Below, piece by piece: positions 11,471-26,229 of a stretch of 64,000 bases of DNA. The position numbers and the translations under genes were made by a program. The DNA comes from Scylla paramamosain (Eukaryota > Arthropoda > Malacostraca > Decapoda > Portunidae). How positions within the stretch are numbered: position 1 is the stretch's first letter; the number at the start of each line of letters is the position of its first letter. The stretch lies in the NCBI RefSeq assembly GCF_035594125.1, contig NW_026973748.1, positions 186,001 through 250,000 of the forward strand, read 5' to 3'. The notes beneath the pieces were generated by a model, which did not search any database, had not been told where the DNA came from, and saw nothing but the letters and a program-made list of their open reading frames with translations.

Positions 11471-12951
11471 CTTATTAATGCCTGTGTTTTGATTTTTTTT
11501 TTCACATTCTTTTTCACATTCCCAAATTCCATGCAAAACTAGCTTTATGTGGGAAATAAATTATATTACCAGAAAAGTGTCTTTTGAGTGTTTTGAGCGT
11601 GTTAGGCAATAAAGCACTAAAAAGCAGGGTAATAACATTACATGGGAATAAAAACAACTTTTACCAAGAACTTGCCTTTAAGTGTTTTTGAGCTCATTAC
11701 ATACCAAAACGCTAAAACGCATGCAAAACACCTTTTATGGAGAAACAGAATAAAATTACCAAAAACATATATTTTTTGGGTTTTGATCATGTTATCTATA
11801 AAAAGGCTTAAATACATATAAAGAACCTTATGTTTGCGAAACGAAAGGACATTACGAGAAATGTGTATTATAAGTGTTTTTAAGTTTAAGTACCAAAAAA
11901 ATAAAACCTACAAATAACACTCTTTATTTAGAAAAAAAGTAAGAAAATAAAAAATAGGATTTTTTTTTTTATTATTCATCTTCATAGGTACCGAGATTCC
12001 AAAATTCTGGGAAAATTCAGGGCTGTTATATGATAAAAGAAAATTATCAAAAAAGTTAATTTTAGCTTTTTTTTCGGATTGTTATATACCAAACCCTAAA
12101 GTGCATCCAAAGACTCCTATATGAGGAAATTAAACGACCTTACCAGAAATCTGTTTTTTGAGTGTTTTACGTAGAAAAACGCTGAAACGGATGCAAACCA
12201 ACCAATATCAACAAATAGAAAAACATTACCAAAAAGGCATATTTTGAGTGTTTTTGTGCTTGTTACCTAGAAAAAAAACGGGAAAATTGATGCAAAGCAC
12301 TCTACATAAGAAAAGAAAAGGACTTTGCAAGAAAAGTGTATAATGAGTTTTTTATAGTTCAAACGAAAGGCAAAAAACACAAAAACTCGTGTATATGGAG
12401 AATGTTCCTAGATACCAAAATGCTGAAACTCATGAATAGCACTCTTAACTGAGAAACAGAACAACCTTACTAAATGCGTGTATTTTGCGTGCTTTTCACA
12501 TTCTTAGTTATCAAAACCCCAAACTACATGCGAAACCACCTTTATGTGAGAAAAAAAGGACATTACCAGAAAAGTGTCTTTTAAATGTTTTTGAGCGTGA
12601 TAGGCAATAAAGCACTAAAAAGCACGGCAATGAAATTAAATTAGAATAACACCAATTTATACCAAAAACTTGCCTTTAAGTGTTTTTTAGCTCCTTAAAT
12701 AACAAACCGCTAAAACGCATGCAAAACAATCTTTATGGAGAAACAGAATAACATTACCAAAAACATATATTTTGAGCGTTTTTTGATAATGTTATCTATA
12801 AAAACGCTTAAATACATGCAAAGAACATTATGTTTGGGAAACAAAAGGACATTACGAGAAACGTGTATTATGAGTGTTTTTTTTAAGTTTGTTAAGTACC
12901 AAAAAGTTAAAACCCACAAATAACACTCTTTATTTAGAAAATAAAAAAAAA

Positions 12952-12966
12952 ATATATATATATATA
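12952..12966. repeat. (AT)n microsatellite
   Basis: About seven AT dinucleotides inside the A/T-rich monomer of this HOR copy. Neighbouring copies have poly(A) or AAATA repeats at the same place. Confidence 0.8.
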
Positions 12967-13048
12967 AAAAATTGGATTTTTTTTTTTTTGTTATTCATCT
13001 TCATAGTACCGAGATGCCAAAATTCTGGGAAAATTCAGGGCAATCGTA

Positions 13049-16000
13049 TGATAAAAGAATATTATTAAAAAAGTTAATTTCAGCTTTTTTTTCGAACTGC
13101 TATGTACCAAACCCTAAAGTGCATGCAAAGCCTCCTATATGAAGAAATTTAACGACCTTACCAGAAATCTGTGTTTTTAGTGTTTTTTTAGCATGTTAAG
13201 CACCAAAACGATAAATAATAAGGAACTCACCTCTATATGGGGATCCAAAACAAAGTTACTGAAAACGTATCTTCTCAGTGTTTTACGTAGAAAAACGCTA
13301 AAACGGATGCAAAGCAACCAATATAAAGAAATAGAAAAACGTTACTAAAAACGTATATTTTGAGTGTTTTTGAGCTTATTACCTACAAAAAAAACGCGAA
13401 AATTGATGCAAAGCACTCTATATTGGAAAACAAAAGGACATTGCAAGAAAAGTGTATAATGAGTGTTTTATAGTTCAAAAGAACCACAAGGCAAAAAACG
13501 CAAAATCTCGTGTATATGGAGAGGTTTCCTAGATACAAAAATGCTGAAACTTATGTATAACATTCCTAATTTAGAAACAACAACCTTAATAAATGTGTGT
13601 ATTTTGAGTGCTTTTCACATTCTTAGTTACCAAAACCCCAAATTGCATGCGAAAATAGATTTGTGGGGAAAAAAAAGACTAGCAGAAAAGTGTCTTTTGA
13701 GTGTTTTTGAGCGTGATAGGCAATAAAGCACTAAAAAGGAAGGCAATCACATTACATTGGAGGAAAACGAATTTTTACCAAGAACTTGCCTTTAAGTGTT
13801 TTTTGAGCTCCTTATATACCAAAACACTAAAACGCATGCAAAACACTCTTTATGGTGAAAAAGAATAATATTAACAAAAACATATTTTGAGTGTTTTTGA
13901 TCATGTTACCAATGAAAACGCTAAAATACATGCAAAGAACTCTATTTATAGGAAACGAAAGGAGATTACGAGAAACGTGTATTATGAGTGTTTTTAAGTT
14001 CATTAATTACCAAAAAGCTAAAAGCCACAAATAACACTCTTTATTGAGAAACAATAAATAAATAAAAAAAAATACGATATTTTTTTTTTCTTTCTTATTC
14101 ATCTTCACAGGTACCGAGATACCAAAATTCGGGCAAAATTCAGGAAATTATGTGAAATAAGAACATTATGAAAAAAGTTAAGTTTAGTTTTTTTTTTCGG
14201 ACTATTATGTACCAAACCACTAAAGTGCATGGGGAAATTAAACGTCTTTGCCAGAAAACGGTCTTATGAGAGTTTTTCAGCATCTTAGGAACCAACACGA
14301 TAAATAACATGGAAGTCAATTTATATAGGAATCCAAAACAATATTACTAAAAACGTGTTTTTTCGGTGTTTTACGTAGAAAAATGCTAAAACGGATGCAA
14401 ACCAACCAATATGAAGGAATAGAATAACATTACCAAAAAGGTATATTTTGAGTGTTTTTGAAATTGTTACCTACAAAAAACGCGAAAATAGATGGAAAGC
14501 TCTCTATATTGGGAAGCAAAAGGACATTACGAGAAACATGTACAATGAGTGTTTTATAGTTTCACAAGCACTACAAGGCAAAAAACGCAAAAACTCGTGT
14601 ATATAGAGAAGTTTCTTACATTCCAAAATGCTGAAACTCTGGAACAACATTTTTAATTGAGAAACAGAACAATCTTACTAAATGCGTGTATTTTGAGTGC
14701 TTTTCACATCCTTAGTTACCAAAACCCCAAATTGCATGCGAAACCAGCTTTATGTGGGAAAAAAATGACATTACCAGAAAAATGTCTTTTGAGTGTTTAT
14801 GAGCGTGTTAGCCAATAAAGCACTAAAAAGCAGGGCAATCACATTACATTGAAATAAAACCAATTTTTAACAAGAACTTGCCTTTAAGTGTATTTGAGCT
14901 CCTTATATACCAAAACACTAAAATGCATGCAAAATACACTTTAGGGTGAAACAGAATAACATTACCAAAGACATGTATTTTGAGTGTTTTTGTTCATGTT
15001 ACCAATAAAAACGCTTAAATACATGCAAAGAACCCTATTTTTAGGAAACGAAAGGACATTATGAGAAACGTGTATTATGAGTGTTTTTAAGTTCATTAAG
15101 TACGAAAAAGCTAAAAGCCACAAATTACACTCTTTATTGAGAAAAAATAAATAAATAAATAAAAAAATACGATATTTTTTTTTCATTCTTATTTATCTTC
15201 ACAGGTAAGGAGGTGCCAAAATTCGGGCAAAGTTCAGGAAATTATATAAAAAAAGAACATTATCAAAAAAGTTACATTTAGCTTTTTTTTCGGACTGTTA
15301 TGTACCAAACCCCTAAATTGCATGGAAAGCCACCTATATGGGGAAATTAAACGTCTTTGCAAGAAAAGTGACTTATGAGGGTTTTCAGCATGTTAGGAAC
15401 CAACACGATAAAACACAAGGAAGTCAATGTATATGGGAATCCAAAAATAAATTACTGAAAACGCGTCTTTTCGGTGTTTTACGTAAAAAAACGCTAAAAC
15501 GGATGCAAACCAACCAAAATGAAGAAATAGAATAACATTACCAAAAAGGTATATTTTGAGTGTTTTTGATTTTGTTACCTAAAAAAAACGCGAAAATGGA
15601 TGGAAAGCACTCTATATTGGGAGGCAAAAGGCACCAAAAAGCATTTTAGGCACCAAAACGATAAATAATATGCAAGTCACTTTATATGGAAATCCAAAGC
15701 AATATTACTGGAAACGTGTCTTTTAAAAGATTTACGTAGAAAAACGCTAAAACAGATGCAAACCAACCAATATGAAGAAATAGAATAACATTACCAAAAC
15801 ATATATTTTGTGTGTTCTTGAGCTTGTTACATAAAAAAAATGCGAAAATATATGCAAAGCACTCTATATAAGTAAAAAAAAAAAAAGAACATAACGAGAA
15901 ACGTGTATAATGAGTGTTTTATAGTTTCACCAGAATCACAAGGCAAAAAACGCAAAAACTCGACTATATGGAGAAGTTTCTAAGATACCAAAATAATGAA

Positions 16001-16255
16001 ACTCATGAATAACACTCTAATCAAGAAACAGAACAACCTTACTAAATGCGTGTATTTTGAGTGTTATTTTACATTCTTAGTTACCAAAACCCCAAATTCC
16101 ATGCGAAACTAGCTTTATGTAGGAAAAAAATGACATTATCAGAAAAGTGACAGTGTTTTTGAGCGTGTTAGGCAATAAAGCACTAAAAAGCAGGGCAATC
16201 ACATTTCATTCGAATAAAACCAACTTTTACGAAGAACTTGCCTTTTAGTGTTTTT
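13049..16255 (-). repeat. Right arm of long inverted repeat P2
   Basis: Mirror of 2,801-5,868. Anchors: 5,381-5,390 with 13,527-13,536 (sum 18,917) and 3,721-3,740 with 15,181-15,200 (sum 18,921), so pairing stays in register to a few bases over 1.7 kb. The extra ~130 bp near 15,780-15,920 is deleted from the left arm at about 3,136, which accounts for the later sums near 19,050. Confidence 0.82.
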
Positions 16256-16702
16256 GACACGCATTTAGTAAGGTTGCTCTGTTTCTCAATTAAGAGTGTT
16301 ATTCATGAGTTTCAGCATATACACGAGTTTTTGCATTTTTTTGCCTTGTGGTTTTTTTGAACTATAAAACATGCATTATATACTTTTCTCGCAATGTCCC
16401 TTTGTTTCCCAATATAGAGTATCAATTTTTGCGTTTTTTTTTTTGTAGGAAACAAGCACAAAAACACTCAAAATATACATTTTTGGTAATGTTATTCTGC
16501 TTCTTGATATTGGTTGGTTTGTATCAGTTTTAGCGTTTTTCTACGTAAAACACTGAGAAGACACGTTTTCAGTAATTTTCTTTTAGATTCCACATAGAGT
16601 GAGTTCCTTATTATTTATCGTTTTGGTGCCTAATATGCTGAAAAACACTGAAAAGACATATTTCTTGTTAGGTCTTTAATTTCCTCATATGGAAGGCTTT
16701 GC
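16256..16702 (+). repeat. Inverted satellite island, copy b
   Basis: Forward monomers inside a reverse block. Breakpoints are TTTTTGACACGCATTTAG (left) and TTTGCATGTCTTTTAAG (right), the exact complements of the joins of copy a. It lacks part of one monomer near 16,320, as copy a does. It sits at the mirror position of copy a within the long inverted repeat, so the two are probably the same ancestral island. Confidence 0.87.
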
Positions 16703-19700
16703 ATGTCTTTTAAGTGTTTCTGAGCGTGTTACGCAATAAAGCCTTAAATGCCAGGGCAATCACATTACATGGGAATAAAACCAAATTTTACCAAGAACTT
16801 ACCTTTAAGTGTTTTTGAGCTCCTTACGTACCAAAACGCTAAAACGCATGCAAAATACATTTTATGGAGAAACAGAATAACATTACAAAATACATGTATT
16901 TTGAGTGTTTTTGATCATGTTATGTATAAAAAATGCTTAAATACATGTAAAGAACCTTATTTTTGGGAAACGAAAGAACATTACGAGAAACGTGTATTAT
17001 GAGTGATTTTAATTTCCTTCAGTAGCAAAAAGCTAAAACCCACAAATAACACTCTTTAGAAATATAAATAAATAAAAAAATGGGATTTTTTTTTTTTGGT
17101 TATTCATCTTCATAGGTACCGATATGCTATATTCTGCCAAAATTCACGGAATTTATGTGGAAAAAACAATATTATCATAAAAGTTAATTATAGCTTTTTT
17201 TTTCGGATTGTTATGTACCAAACCCTAAAATGCATGCAAAGCCACCTATATAAGGAAGTTATATAAAGATATATTTTGAATGTTTTTGAGCTTGTTACCT
17301 ACAAAAAATGCAAAAAATCGATGTAAAGCACTCTATATTAGGAAACAAAAGGATATTACGAGAAATGTTTATAATGAGTGTTTTATAGTTTTAAAAAATC
17401 ACAAGGCAATAAACGCAAAAACTCGTCTATATAGAGAAATTTTTTACATACCAAAATGAATAAATGTATGAATAACACTTTTAATCGATTAACAGAAGTA
17501 CCTTACGAAATTGAGTATTTTGAGTGTTTTTCACATTCTTAGTTACGAAAATGCCAAATTACATGCGAAACTACCATCATTTGTGAAAAAAAATGACATT
17601 ACCAGAAAAGTGTCTTTTGAGTGTTTTTCAGCGTGATATGCAACAAATCACTAAAAAGCAGAACGATCACATTACATGGGAATAATCACAACTTTTACGA
17701 AGAATTTGCCTTTAAGTGTTTTTGAGCTCCTTATATACTAAACCGCTAAAACGCATGCAAAACAAACTTTATGGAGAACAAGATTAACATTACCAAAAAG
17801 AAGTATTTTGAGTGTTTTTGATAATGTTATCTATAAAAACGCTTAAATACATTACGAGAAACGTGTATTATGAGTGTTTTTAAGTTCCTTAACTTCCATA
17901 AAGCTAAAACCCACAAATAACATTCATTATTTAGAAAAAAAATAAAAAATAAAAAAAAATCAATGAAAGGTGTTTCTTTTCTTTTTTTGTTATTAACCTT
18001 CATAGGTACCGACATGCCAAAATTCCGGGAAAAATTAGGGCAATTATATGATAAGAGAATATTAAAAAAAAAAAGTTGATATTAGCTTTTTTTCGGACTG
18101 TTATGTACCAAACACTAAAGCCTCCCATATGAGGCTTACCAGAAATCTGTGTTTTGAGCGTTTTTCAGCATGTTAGGCACCAAAACGATAAATAGTATGG
18201 AACTCACTCTATATGGCAAACCAAAACAAAATTACTAGAAACGTGTCTTCTCAGTGTTTTACGTAGAAAAACGCTAAAACGGATGGAAACAAACAAATAT
18301 CAAGAAGTAGAAAAACATTACCAAAAAGGTATATTTTGAGTGTTTTCGAGCTTGTTACCTAAAAAAAAAAAAAACGCGAAAATTGACACAAAGCACTCTA
18401 TATTTGAAAACAAAGGGACATTGCGAGAAAAGTGTATAATGAATGTTTTATAGTTTACAAGAACCACAAGGCAAAAAACGCAAAAACTCGTGTATATGGA
18501 GAAGTTTCCTAGATACAAAAATGCTGAAACTCCTGAATAACACTCTTAATTGAGAAACAGAACAACTTTACTAAATGCGTGTATTTTGAGTGCTTTTCAC
18601 ATTCTTAGTTACCAAAATCCTAAATTGAATGCGAAACCAGCTTTATGTGGGAAAAAAAATGACATTACCAGAAAAGTGTCTTTTGAGAGTTTTTGAGCTT
18701 GATAGGCAATAAAGCACTAAAAACCTGGGAATCACTTTACATGGTAATAAAATCAATTTTTACCAAGAACTTGCCTTTAAGTGTTTTGAGCTCCTTATAT
18801 ACCAAAACGCTAAAACGCATGCAAAACACACTTCATGGAGAAAGAGAATAGCATTACCAAAAACATATATTTTGAGTGTTTTTGATCATGTTACCAATAA
18901 AAACGCTTAAATACATGACTTGTAAAAAACCCTATTTTTAGGAAATTAAAGGACATTACGAGAAACGTGTATTACGAGTGTTTTTAAGATCATTATTTAT
19001 CAAAAAGCTAAAAGCCACAAATAACACTCTTTATTGAGAAAAAAATAAATAAAAAAATACGATATTTTTTTCTTTCTTTTTCATCTTCACAGGTACCGAG
19101 ATGCCAAAATTTGGGCAAAATTCAGGAAATTATGTGAAATAAGAACATTATCAAAAAAATTAAATTTAGTTTTTTTTTTCGTACTGTTATGTAGCAAACC
19201 CTAAAGTGCATGCAAAGCCACCTATATGGGGAAATTAAACGTCTTTGCCAGAAAACTGTGTTACGAGTGTTTTTCAACTTGTTAGGCACCATAACGGTAA
19301 ATAACATGCAAGTCACTCTATATGGGAATCTAAAACAAAATTACTGAAAACGTGTCTTTTCGGTGTTTTACGTACAAAAACGCTAAAACGGATGCAAACC
19401 AACCAATAGGAAGAAATAAAATAACATTACTAAAAAGGTACATTTTGAGTGTTTTTGACCTTGTTACCTACAAAAAAACGCAAAAATGGATGCAAAGCAC
19501 TCCCTATTGGAAAACAAAAGGACATTACGAGAAACGTGTTTTTAATCATGTTACCTATAAAAACACTTAAACACATGCAAAGATCCCTATATTTGGGAAA
19601 CGAAAGGACATTACGAGAAATGTGTATTATGAATGTTTTTAAGTTCCTTAAGTACCAAAACGTTAAAACCTACAATTAACACTCTTTATAGAGAAAAAAA

Positions 19701-20524
19701 AATAGCATTTTTATTTTTTTGTTATTGATATTCATAGGTACCAAGATGCCAAAATTCTGCCAAAATTCAGGGAAATTATGTGGAAAAAAGAACATTATCG
19801 AAAAAGATAATTTTACCTTTTTTCGGAGTTATGTACCAAACCATAAAGTGTATGCAAAGCCACCTATTTGGGAAAATTTAACGACTTTACAAGAAACCTG
19901 TCTTTTGAGTGTTTTTTCGCATGTTAGGTACCAAAACGATAGATAATATGAAAGTCACTCTATATGGAAATCCAAAACAAAATTACTGAAAACGTGTCTT
20001 TTAAAAGATTTACGTAAAAACACGCTAAAACAGATGCAAACCAACCAATATGAAAAAATAGAATAATATTACCAGAAAAGTATATTTTGTGTGTTTTTTA
20101 TCTTGTTACATAAAAAAACACAAAAATGGATGGAAAGCACTGTATATTAGGAAAAAAAAAGGACATAACGAAAAACGTGTATAATGAGTGTTTTATAGTT
20201 TCACCAGAATCACAAGGCAAAAAACGCAAAAACTCGTATGTGTGGAGAAGTTTTCAAGATACCAAAATGCTGAAACTCATGAATAACTTTCTTAATCAAG
20301 AAACTGAGCAACCTTACTGAATGAGTGTTTTTTTTACATTCTTAGTTACCAGAATCCCAAATTCCATGCGAAACTAGCTTTATATGGGAAAATGACATTA
20401 CCAGAAAAGTGTCTTTGAGTGTTTTTGAGACTGTTAGGCAATAAAGCACTAAAAAGCAGAGCAATCACATTACATGGGAATAAAACCAACTTTTACGAAG
20501 AACTTGCCTTTTAGTGTTTTTGAC
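16703..20524 (-). repeat. HOR satellite, reverse block D
   Basis: Reverse satellite. The stretch 16,703 to about 17,720 mirrors 1,385-2,343, and about 17,723-17,990 mirrors 1-260; the 1,125 bp between 260 and 1,385, one HOR unit, has no partner here. A deletion of about 180 bp near 17,255 (AGGAAGTTATATAAAG) is private to this side. Another deletion near 19,539 joins GAGAAACGTG to TTTTTAATCATG. No genes seen. Confidence 0.88.
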
Positions 20525-21000
20525 ACGCATTTAGTAAGGTTGTTCTGTTTCTCAATTAAGAGTGTTATTCATGAGTTTCAGCATTTTGGTGTCTAGAAAA
20601 CTTCTCCATATACACGAGTTTTTGCGTTTTTTGCCTTGTGTTTTTTTGAACTATAAAACATTCATTATACACTTTTCTCGCAATGTCCCTTTGTTTCCCA
20701 ATATAGAGTGCTTTGTATCAATTTTTTGCGTTTTTTTTTTTATAGGTAACAAGCTCAAAAACACTCAAAATATATATTTTTGGTAATGTTTTTCTGCTAC
20801 TTGATATTGGTTGGTTTGCGTCAATTTTAGCGTTTTTCTACGTAAAACACTGAGAAGACACATTTTCAGTAATATTTTTTTGGATTCCCACATAGAGTGA
20901 GTTCCTTATTATTTATCTTTTTGGTGCCTAACAAGCTGAAAAACACTCAAAAGACAGATTTCTGGTAAGGTCCTTAATTTCCTCACATGGGAGGCTTTAA
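20525..21000 (+). repeat. Inverted satellite island, copy c
   Basis: Same island as copies a, b, d and e, with left join TTTTTGACACGCATTTAG. The right join has decayed to GCTTTAAATGTTTTTTTAG. At about 475 bp it is near full length and closest in size to copy d once the LINE is removed from d (about 480 bp). Confidence 0.85.
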
Positions 21001-24000
21001 ATGTTTTTTTAGTGTTTTTTTTGAGCGTGTTATGAAAATAAAGCACTAAAAACCAGGGCAATCACATTACATGGGAATAAAACCAAATTTTATCAAGAAC
21101 ATGCCTTTAAGTGTTTTTGAGCTCCTTATATACCAAAACGCTAAAACGTATGCAAAATACATTTTATGGAGAAAGAGAAAAACATTACCAAATACATGTA
21201 TTTTCAGTGTTTTTGATCATGTTATTTATAAAAACGCTTAAATATATGCAAAGAACCTTATATTTGGGAAACGAAAGGACATTACGAGAAACATGTATTA
21301 TGAGTGTTTTTTTTTTAATTCCTTTAGTACCAAAAAGCTAAAACCCACAAATAACACTCTTTATTTAAAAAATAAATAATAAAAAATGAAATAAATATGA
21401 TTATTTTTTTTTTATTCATTTTCATAGGTACCGAGATGCCAAAATTCTGGGAAAATTCAGGGCAATTATGTGATAAAAGAATATTATCAAAAAAGTTAAT
21501 TTCAGCTTTTTCTGTTCGGAGTTATGTACCAAACCCTAAAGTGCATGCAAAGCCTTCATTATGAGGAAATTAAACGATATTTCCAGAAATCTGTGTTTTG
21601 TGTGTTTTTAGCATGTTAGGCACCGAGACGATAAATAATAAGGAACTCACTCTATATGGGAATCCAAAACAAAGTTACAGAAAACGTGTTTTCTCAGTGT
21701 GTTTTACGTAGAAAAACGTAAAAACGGATGCAAACCAACCAATATCAAGAAATAGAAAAACGTTTCCAAAAAGGTATATTTTGAGTGTTTTTGATCTTTT
21801 TACCTACAAAAACGCGAAAATTCATGCAAAGCACTCTATATTGGGAAACAAGAGGACATTGCAAGAAAAGTGTATAATGAGTGTTTTATAGTTAAAAAGA
21901 ACCACAAAGCAAACAACGCAAAAACTCGTGTATATGGAGAGATTTCCTAGATACTAAAATGCTGAAACTTATGAATAACACTCTTAATTGAGAAACAGAA
22001 CAACCTTACTAAATGCGTGAATTTTAAATGCTTTTCACTTTCTTAGTTACCAAAAACCCAAAATTACATGCAAAAATAGCTTTGTGGGGAAAAAAAAAGA
22101 ATTTACCAGAAAAGTGCCTTTTGAGTGTTTTTCAGCGTGATAGGTAATAAACCACTCAAAAGCAGGGCAATCACATTACATTGGAATAAAATCATTTTTT
22201 ACCAAGAACTTACCATGTGTTTTTGAGCTCCTTATATACAAAACTGCTCAAACGCATGCAAAACACACTTTATGGAGAAACAGAATAACATTACCAATAC
22301 CTAGTATTTTCAGTGTTTTTGATCATGTTATCTATAAAAAACGCTTAAATACATGCAAAGAACCTTTTGTTTGGGAAACGAAAGGTCATTACAAGAAACG
22401 CGTATTATTAGTGTTTTTAAGTTCCTTAAGTAACAAAAAGGTAAATCCCATAAATAACACTCTTCATTGAGAAAAAATAAATAAATAAATAAAAAATAAA
22501 AAAAATAGGATTTTTTTTTTTTTTTATCTTCATAGGTACCGAGATGCCAAAATTCTGGTAAAAATTCAGCGCAATTATATAATAAAAGAATATTATCAAA
22601 AAAGTTAATTTTAGCTTTTTTTGGGGGGACTTATGTACCAAACACAAAAGTGCATGCAAAGCCTCCTATATGAGGAAATTAAACGACCTTATCAGAAATC
22701 TCTCTTTTGAGTGTTCTTCAGCATGTTAGGCACAAAAACAATGAATAATAAGGAACTCACTCTATATGGGAATTCAAAAAAAAATTACTGAAAACGTGTC
22801 TTCTCAGCGTTTTACGTAGAAAAATGCTAAAACGGATGGAAACAAACCAATATAAAGAAATAGAAAAACATTACCAAAAAGGTATATTTTGAGTGTTTTT
22901 GAGCTTGTTACCTATAAAAAAACAAGAAAATTGATGCAAAGCACTCTATAATGGGAAAGAAAAGGACATTGCAAGAAAAGTGTATAATGAGTGTTTAATA
23001 GTTCAAAAGAACCCCAAGGCAAAAAATGCAAAAACTAGTGTATATGAAGAAGTTTCCTAGATACCAAAATGCTGAAACTCATGAACAACACTCTTAATTG
23101 AGAAACTAAAAGTGTGTTTTTTGAGTGCTTTTTGCATTCTTAGTTACCAGAACCCCAAATTCCATGCGAAACCAGCTTTATGTGGGAAAAAAAATAACAT
23201 TACCAGAAAAATGTCTTTTGAGTGTTTTTGACCGTGTTAGGTAATAAAGCACTAAAAAGCAGGGCAATGACATTATATTGAAATAAAACCAATTTTTAAT
23301 AAGAACTTGCTTATAAGTGTTTTTGAGCTCCTTATATACCAAAACACTAAAACGCATGCAAAATACACTTTATTGTGAAACAGAATAACATTACCAAAAA
23401 CATGTTTTTTGAGTGTTTTTGATCATGTTACCAATAAAAACACTTTAGTACATGCAAACAACCCTCAACGAAAGGACATTACGAGAAAAGTGTATTATGC
23501 GTGTTTTTAAGTTCATTAAGTACGAAAAAGCTAAAAGCCACAAATTACACTCTTTATTGAGAAAAAATAAATAAAGAAATAAAAAATACGATATTTTTTT
23601 TTTCATTCTTATTCATATTCACAGGTAACGAGATGCCAAAATTCGGTGAAAGTTCAGGAAATTATATGAAATAAGAACATTATCAAAAAAGTTAAATTTA
23701 GCTTTTTTTTCGGACTGTTATGTACCAAACCCCTAAAGTGCATGCAAAGCACTTGGAGAAATTATGATATGGAAAAATTAAACCTCTTTGCCAAAAAACT
23801 GTCTTATGAGTGTTTTTCAGCATGTTAGGAACCAACACGATAAAACCCAAGGAAGTCAATCTATATAGGAATCCAACACACAATTACTGAAAACGTGTCT
23901 TTTCGCAGTTTTACGTACAATAACGCTAAAACGGATGCAAACCAAACAAAATGAAGATATAGAATAACATTACCAAAAAGGTATATTTTGAGTGTTTTTG

Positions 24001-26229
24001 AAATTGTTACCTACAAAAAACGCGAAAATGGATGGAAAGCACTCTATATTGGGAAGCAAAAGGACATTACGAGAAACGTGTATAATGAGTGTTTTATAGT
24101 TTCACAAGAACCACAAGGCAAAAAACGCAAAAACTCGTGTATATAAAGAATTTTCTTACATTCCAAAATGCTGAAACTCATGAATAAGACTTTTAATTGA
24201 GAAACATAACTATCTTACCAAATGTGAGTAATTTGAGTGTTTTTCACATTCTTAGTTACGAAAATCCGAAATTACAAGTGAAATTAGTTTTATGTGGGAA
24301 AAAAATGACATTACCAGAAAAGTGTCTTGTGAGTGTTTTAGAGCGTGATATACAACAAAGCACTAAAAAGCAGAACAATCACATTACGTGGGAATAAAAC
24401 CAACTTTTACCAAAAATATGCCTTTAAGTGTTTTTAACTCCTTATATGACAAAACGCTAAACCGCATGCAAAACACCCTTTATGGAAAAACAAAATAACA
24501 CTACCAAAACCATGAATTTTAAGTGTTTTTTATCATATTACCTATAAAAACGCTAAAATACATGCAAAGAACCCTATGTTTGTGAAACGAAAGGATATTT
24601 CGAAAATTGTGTATTATAAGAGTTTTTAGGTTCCTTAAGTACCAAAAAGCTAAAACACACAAATAACACTCTTTATAGAGAAAAAGAAATAAAATAAATG
24701 AATACAAATTTTTTTATTTTTGTTATTCATCTTCATAGGTACCGAGATGCCAAAATTCTGGCAAAATTCAGGGAAATTAGGTAAAGAAAAAAAAATAATA
24801 ATAATTTTAGCTTTTTTCCGGAGTTATGTACCAAACCCTAAGATGCATGCAAAGCCACCTATATGGGAAAATTACACAATTTTACCAGAAACCTGTACCA
24901 GAAATAATTTCAACAAAATTACTGAAAACGAGTCTTTTCAGAGATTTACGAAGAAAAAAGCTAAAACAGATGCAAACCAACCAATGTGAAGAAATAGAAT
25001 AACATTACCAAAAAGATATATTTTGAGTGTTTTTATGCTTGTTACCTACAAAAAATGCAAAAATGGATGGAAAACACTCTATATTAGGAAACAAAAGAAC
25101 ATTACGAGAAACGTGTATAATTAGTGTTTTATAGTTTAACAAGAACCACAAGGCAATAAACGCAAAAACTTGTGTATATAGAGAAGTTTCTTACATACAA
25201 AAATGATGAAATGCATGAAAAACACTTTTAATCGAGAAACAGAACTACCCTACCAAATTGTGTAATTTCAGTGTTTTTCACATTCATACTTACGAAATTG
25301 CCAAATTACATGCGAAACTAGCTTTATGTGGGAAAAAAATGACATTACCAGAAAAATGTTTTTTGAGTGTTTTTGAGCGTGATGCAACAAAGCACTAAAA
25401 AGCAGAACAATCACATTACTTGGGAATAAAACCAACTTTTACGAAGAACTTGCCTTTAAGTGTTTTTTAACTCCTCACATACCAAAACGCTAAAACGCAT
25501 GTAAAAACACTCTTTATGGAAAAACAGAATAACATTGCCAAAAATATGTATTTTGAGTGTTTTTGATCATGTTACCTATAAAAACGCTTAAATACATGTA
25601 AAGAACCCCATGTAAGAAAAGGACATTACGAAAATCATGTATTATGAGTGTTCCTTAAGTACCAAAAAGCTAAAACTCACAAATAATACTTTATAGAGAA
25701 AAAAAAATCTTCAAAGGTACCGAGATACCAAATTCTGGAAAAATGCAGGAAATTTTGTAAAAAAAAAATAATTATGAAAAAAATAATCTTAGCTTTTTTC
25801 CGGAGTTATGTTCCAAAACCTGAAGTGCATGCAAAGCCACCTATATGGAGAAATTACTCGAATTTACCAGAAACCTGTCTTTTGAGTGTTTTTTTTCAGC
25901 AATTTTAACAATATTACTGAAAACGTGTCTTTTCAGTGATTTAAGTAGAAAAACGCTAAAACGGATGCAAACCAATCAATATGAAGCAATATAATAACAT
26001 TACCAAAAAGATATATTTTTATGTGTTTTTGAGCTTGTTACCAACAAAAAAATTCGAAAATGGATGAAACGCACTCTATATTAGGAAAGAAAAAATCATT
26101 ACAAGAAATGTGTATAATGAGTGTTTTATAGTTTCACAAGAACCACAAGGCAAAAAACTCAAAAACTCGTGTACATAAAGAAGTTTCTTACACACCAAAA
26201 TGCTGAAACTCATGAATAACTCTTTTAAT

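Larger units (their letters stand above)
6902..16255 (-). repeat. HOR satellite, reverse block C
   Basis: Reverse-oriented satellite. The landmark TCATCTTCAYAGGTACCGAG recurs near 7,853, 10,848, 11,977, 12,996, 14,100 and 15,197, spaced roughly 1.02-1.13 kb where consecutive. The copy near 8,960 is truncated, and the copy near 9,810 carries ATCTAAATAGG. The stretch from about 13,049 to 16,255 mirrors 2,801-5,868; 9,335-10,390 mirrors 5,869-6,901; 10,391-13,048 has no partner on the left. No genes seen. Confidence 0.9.
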
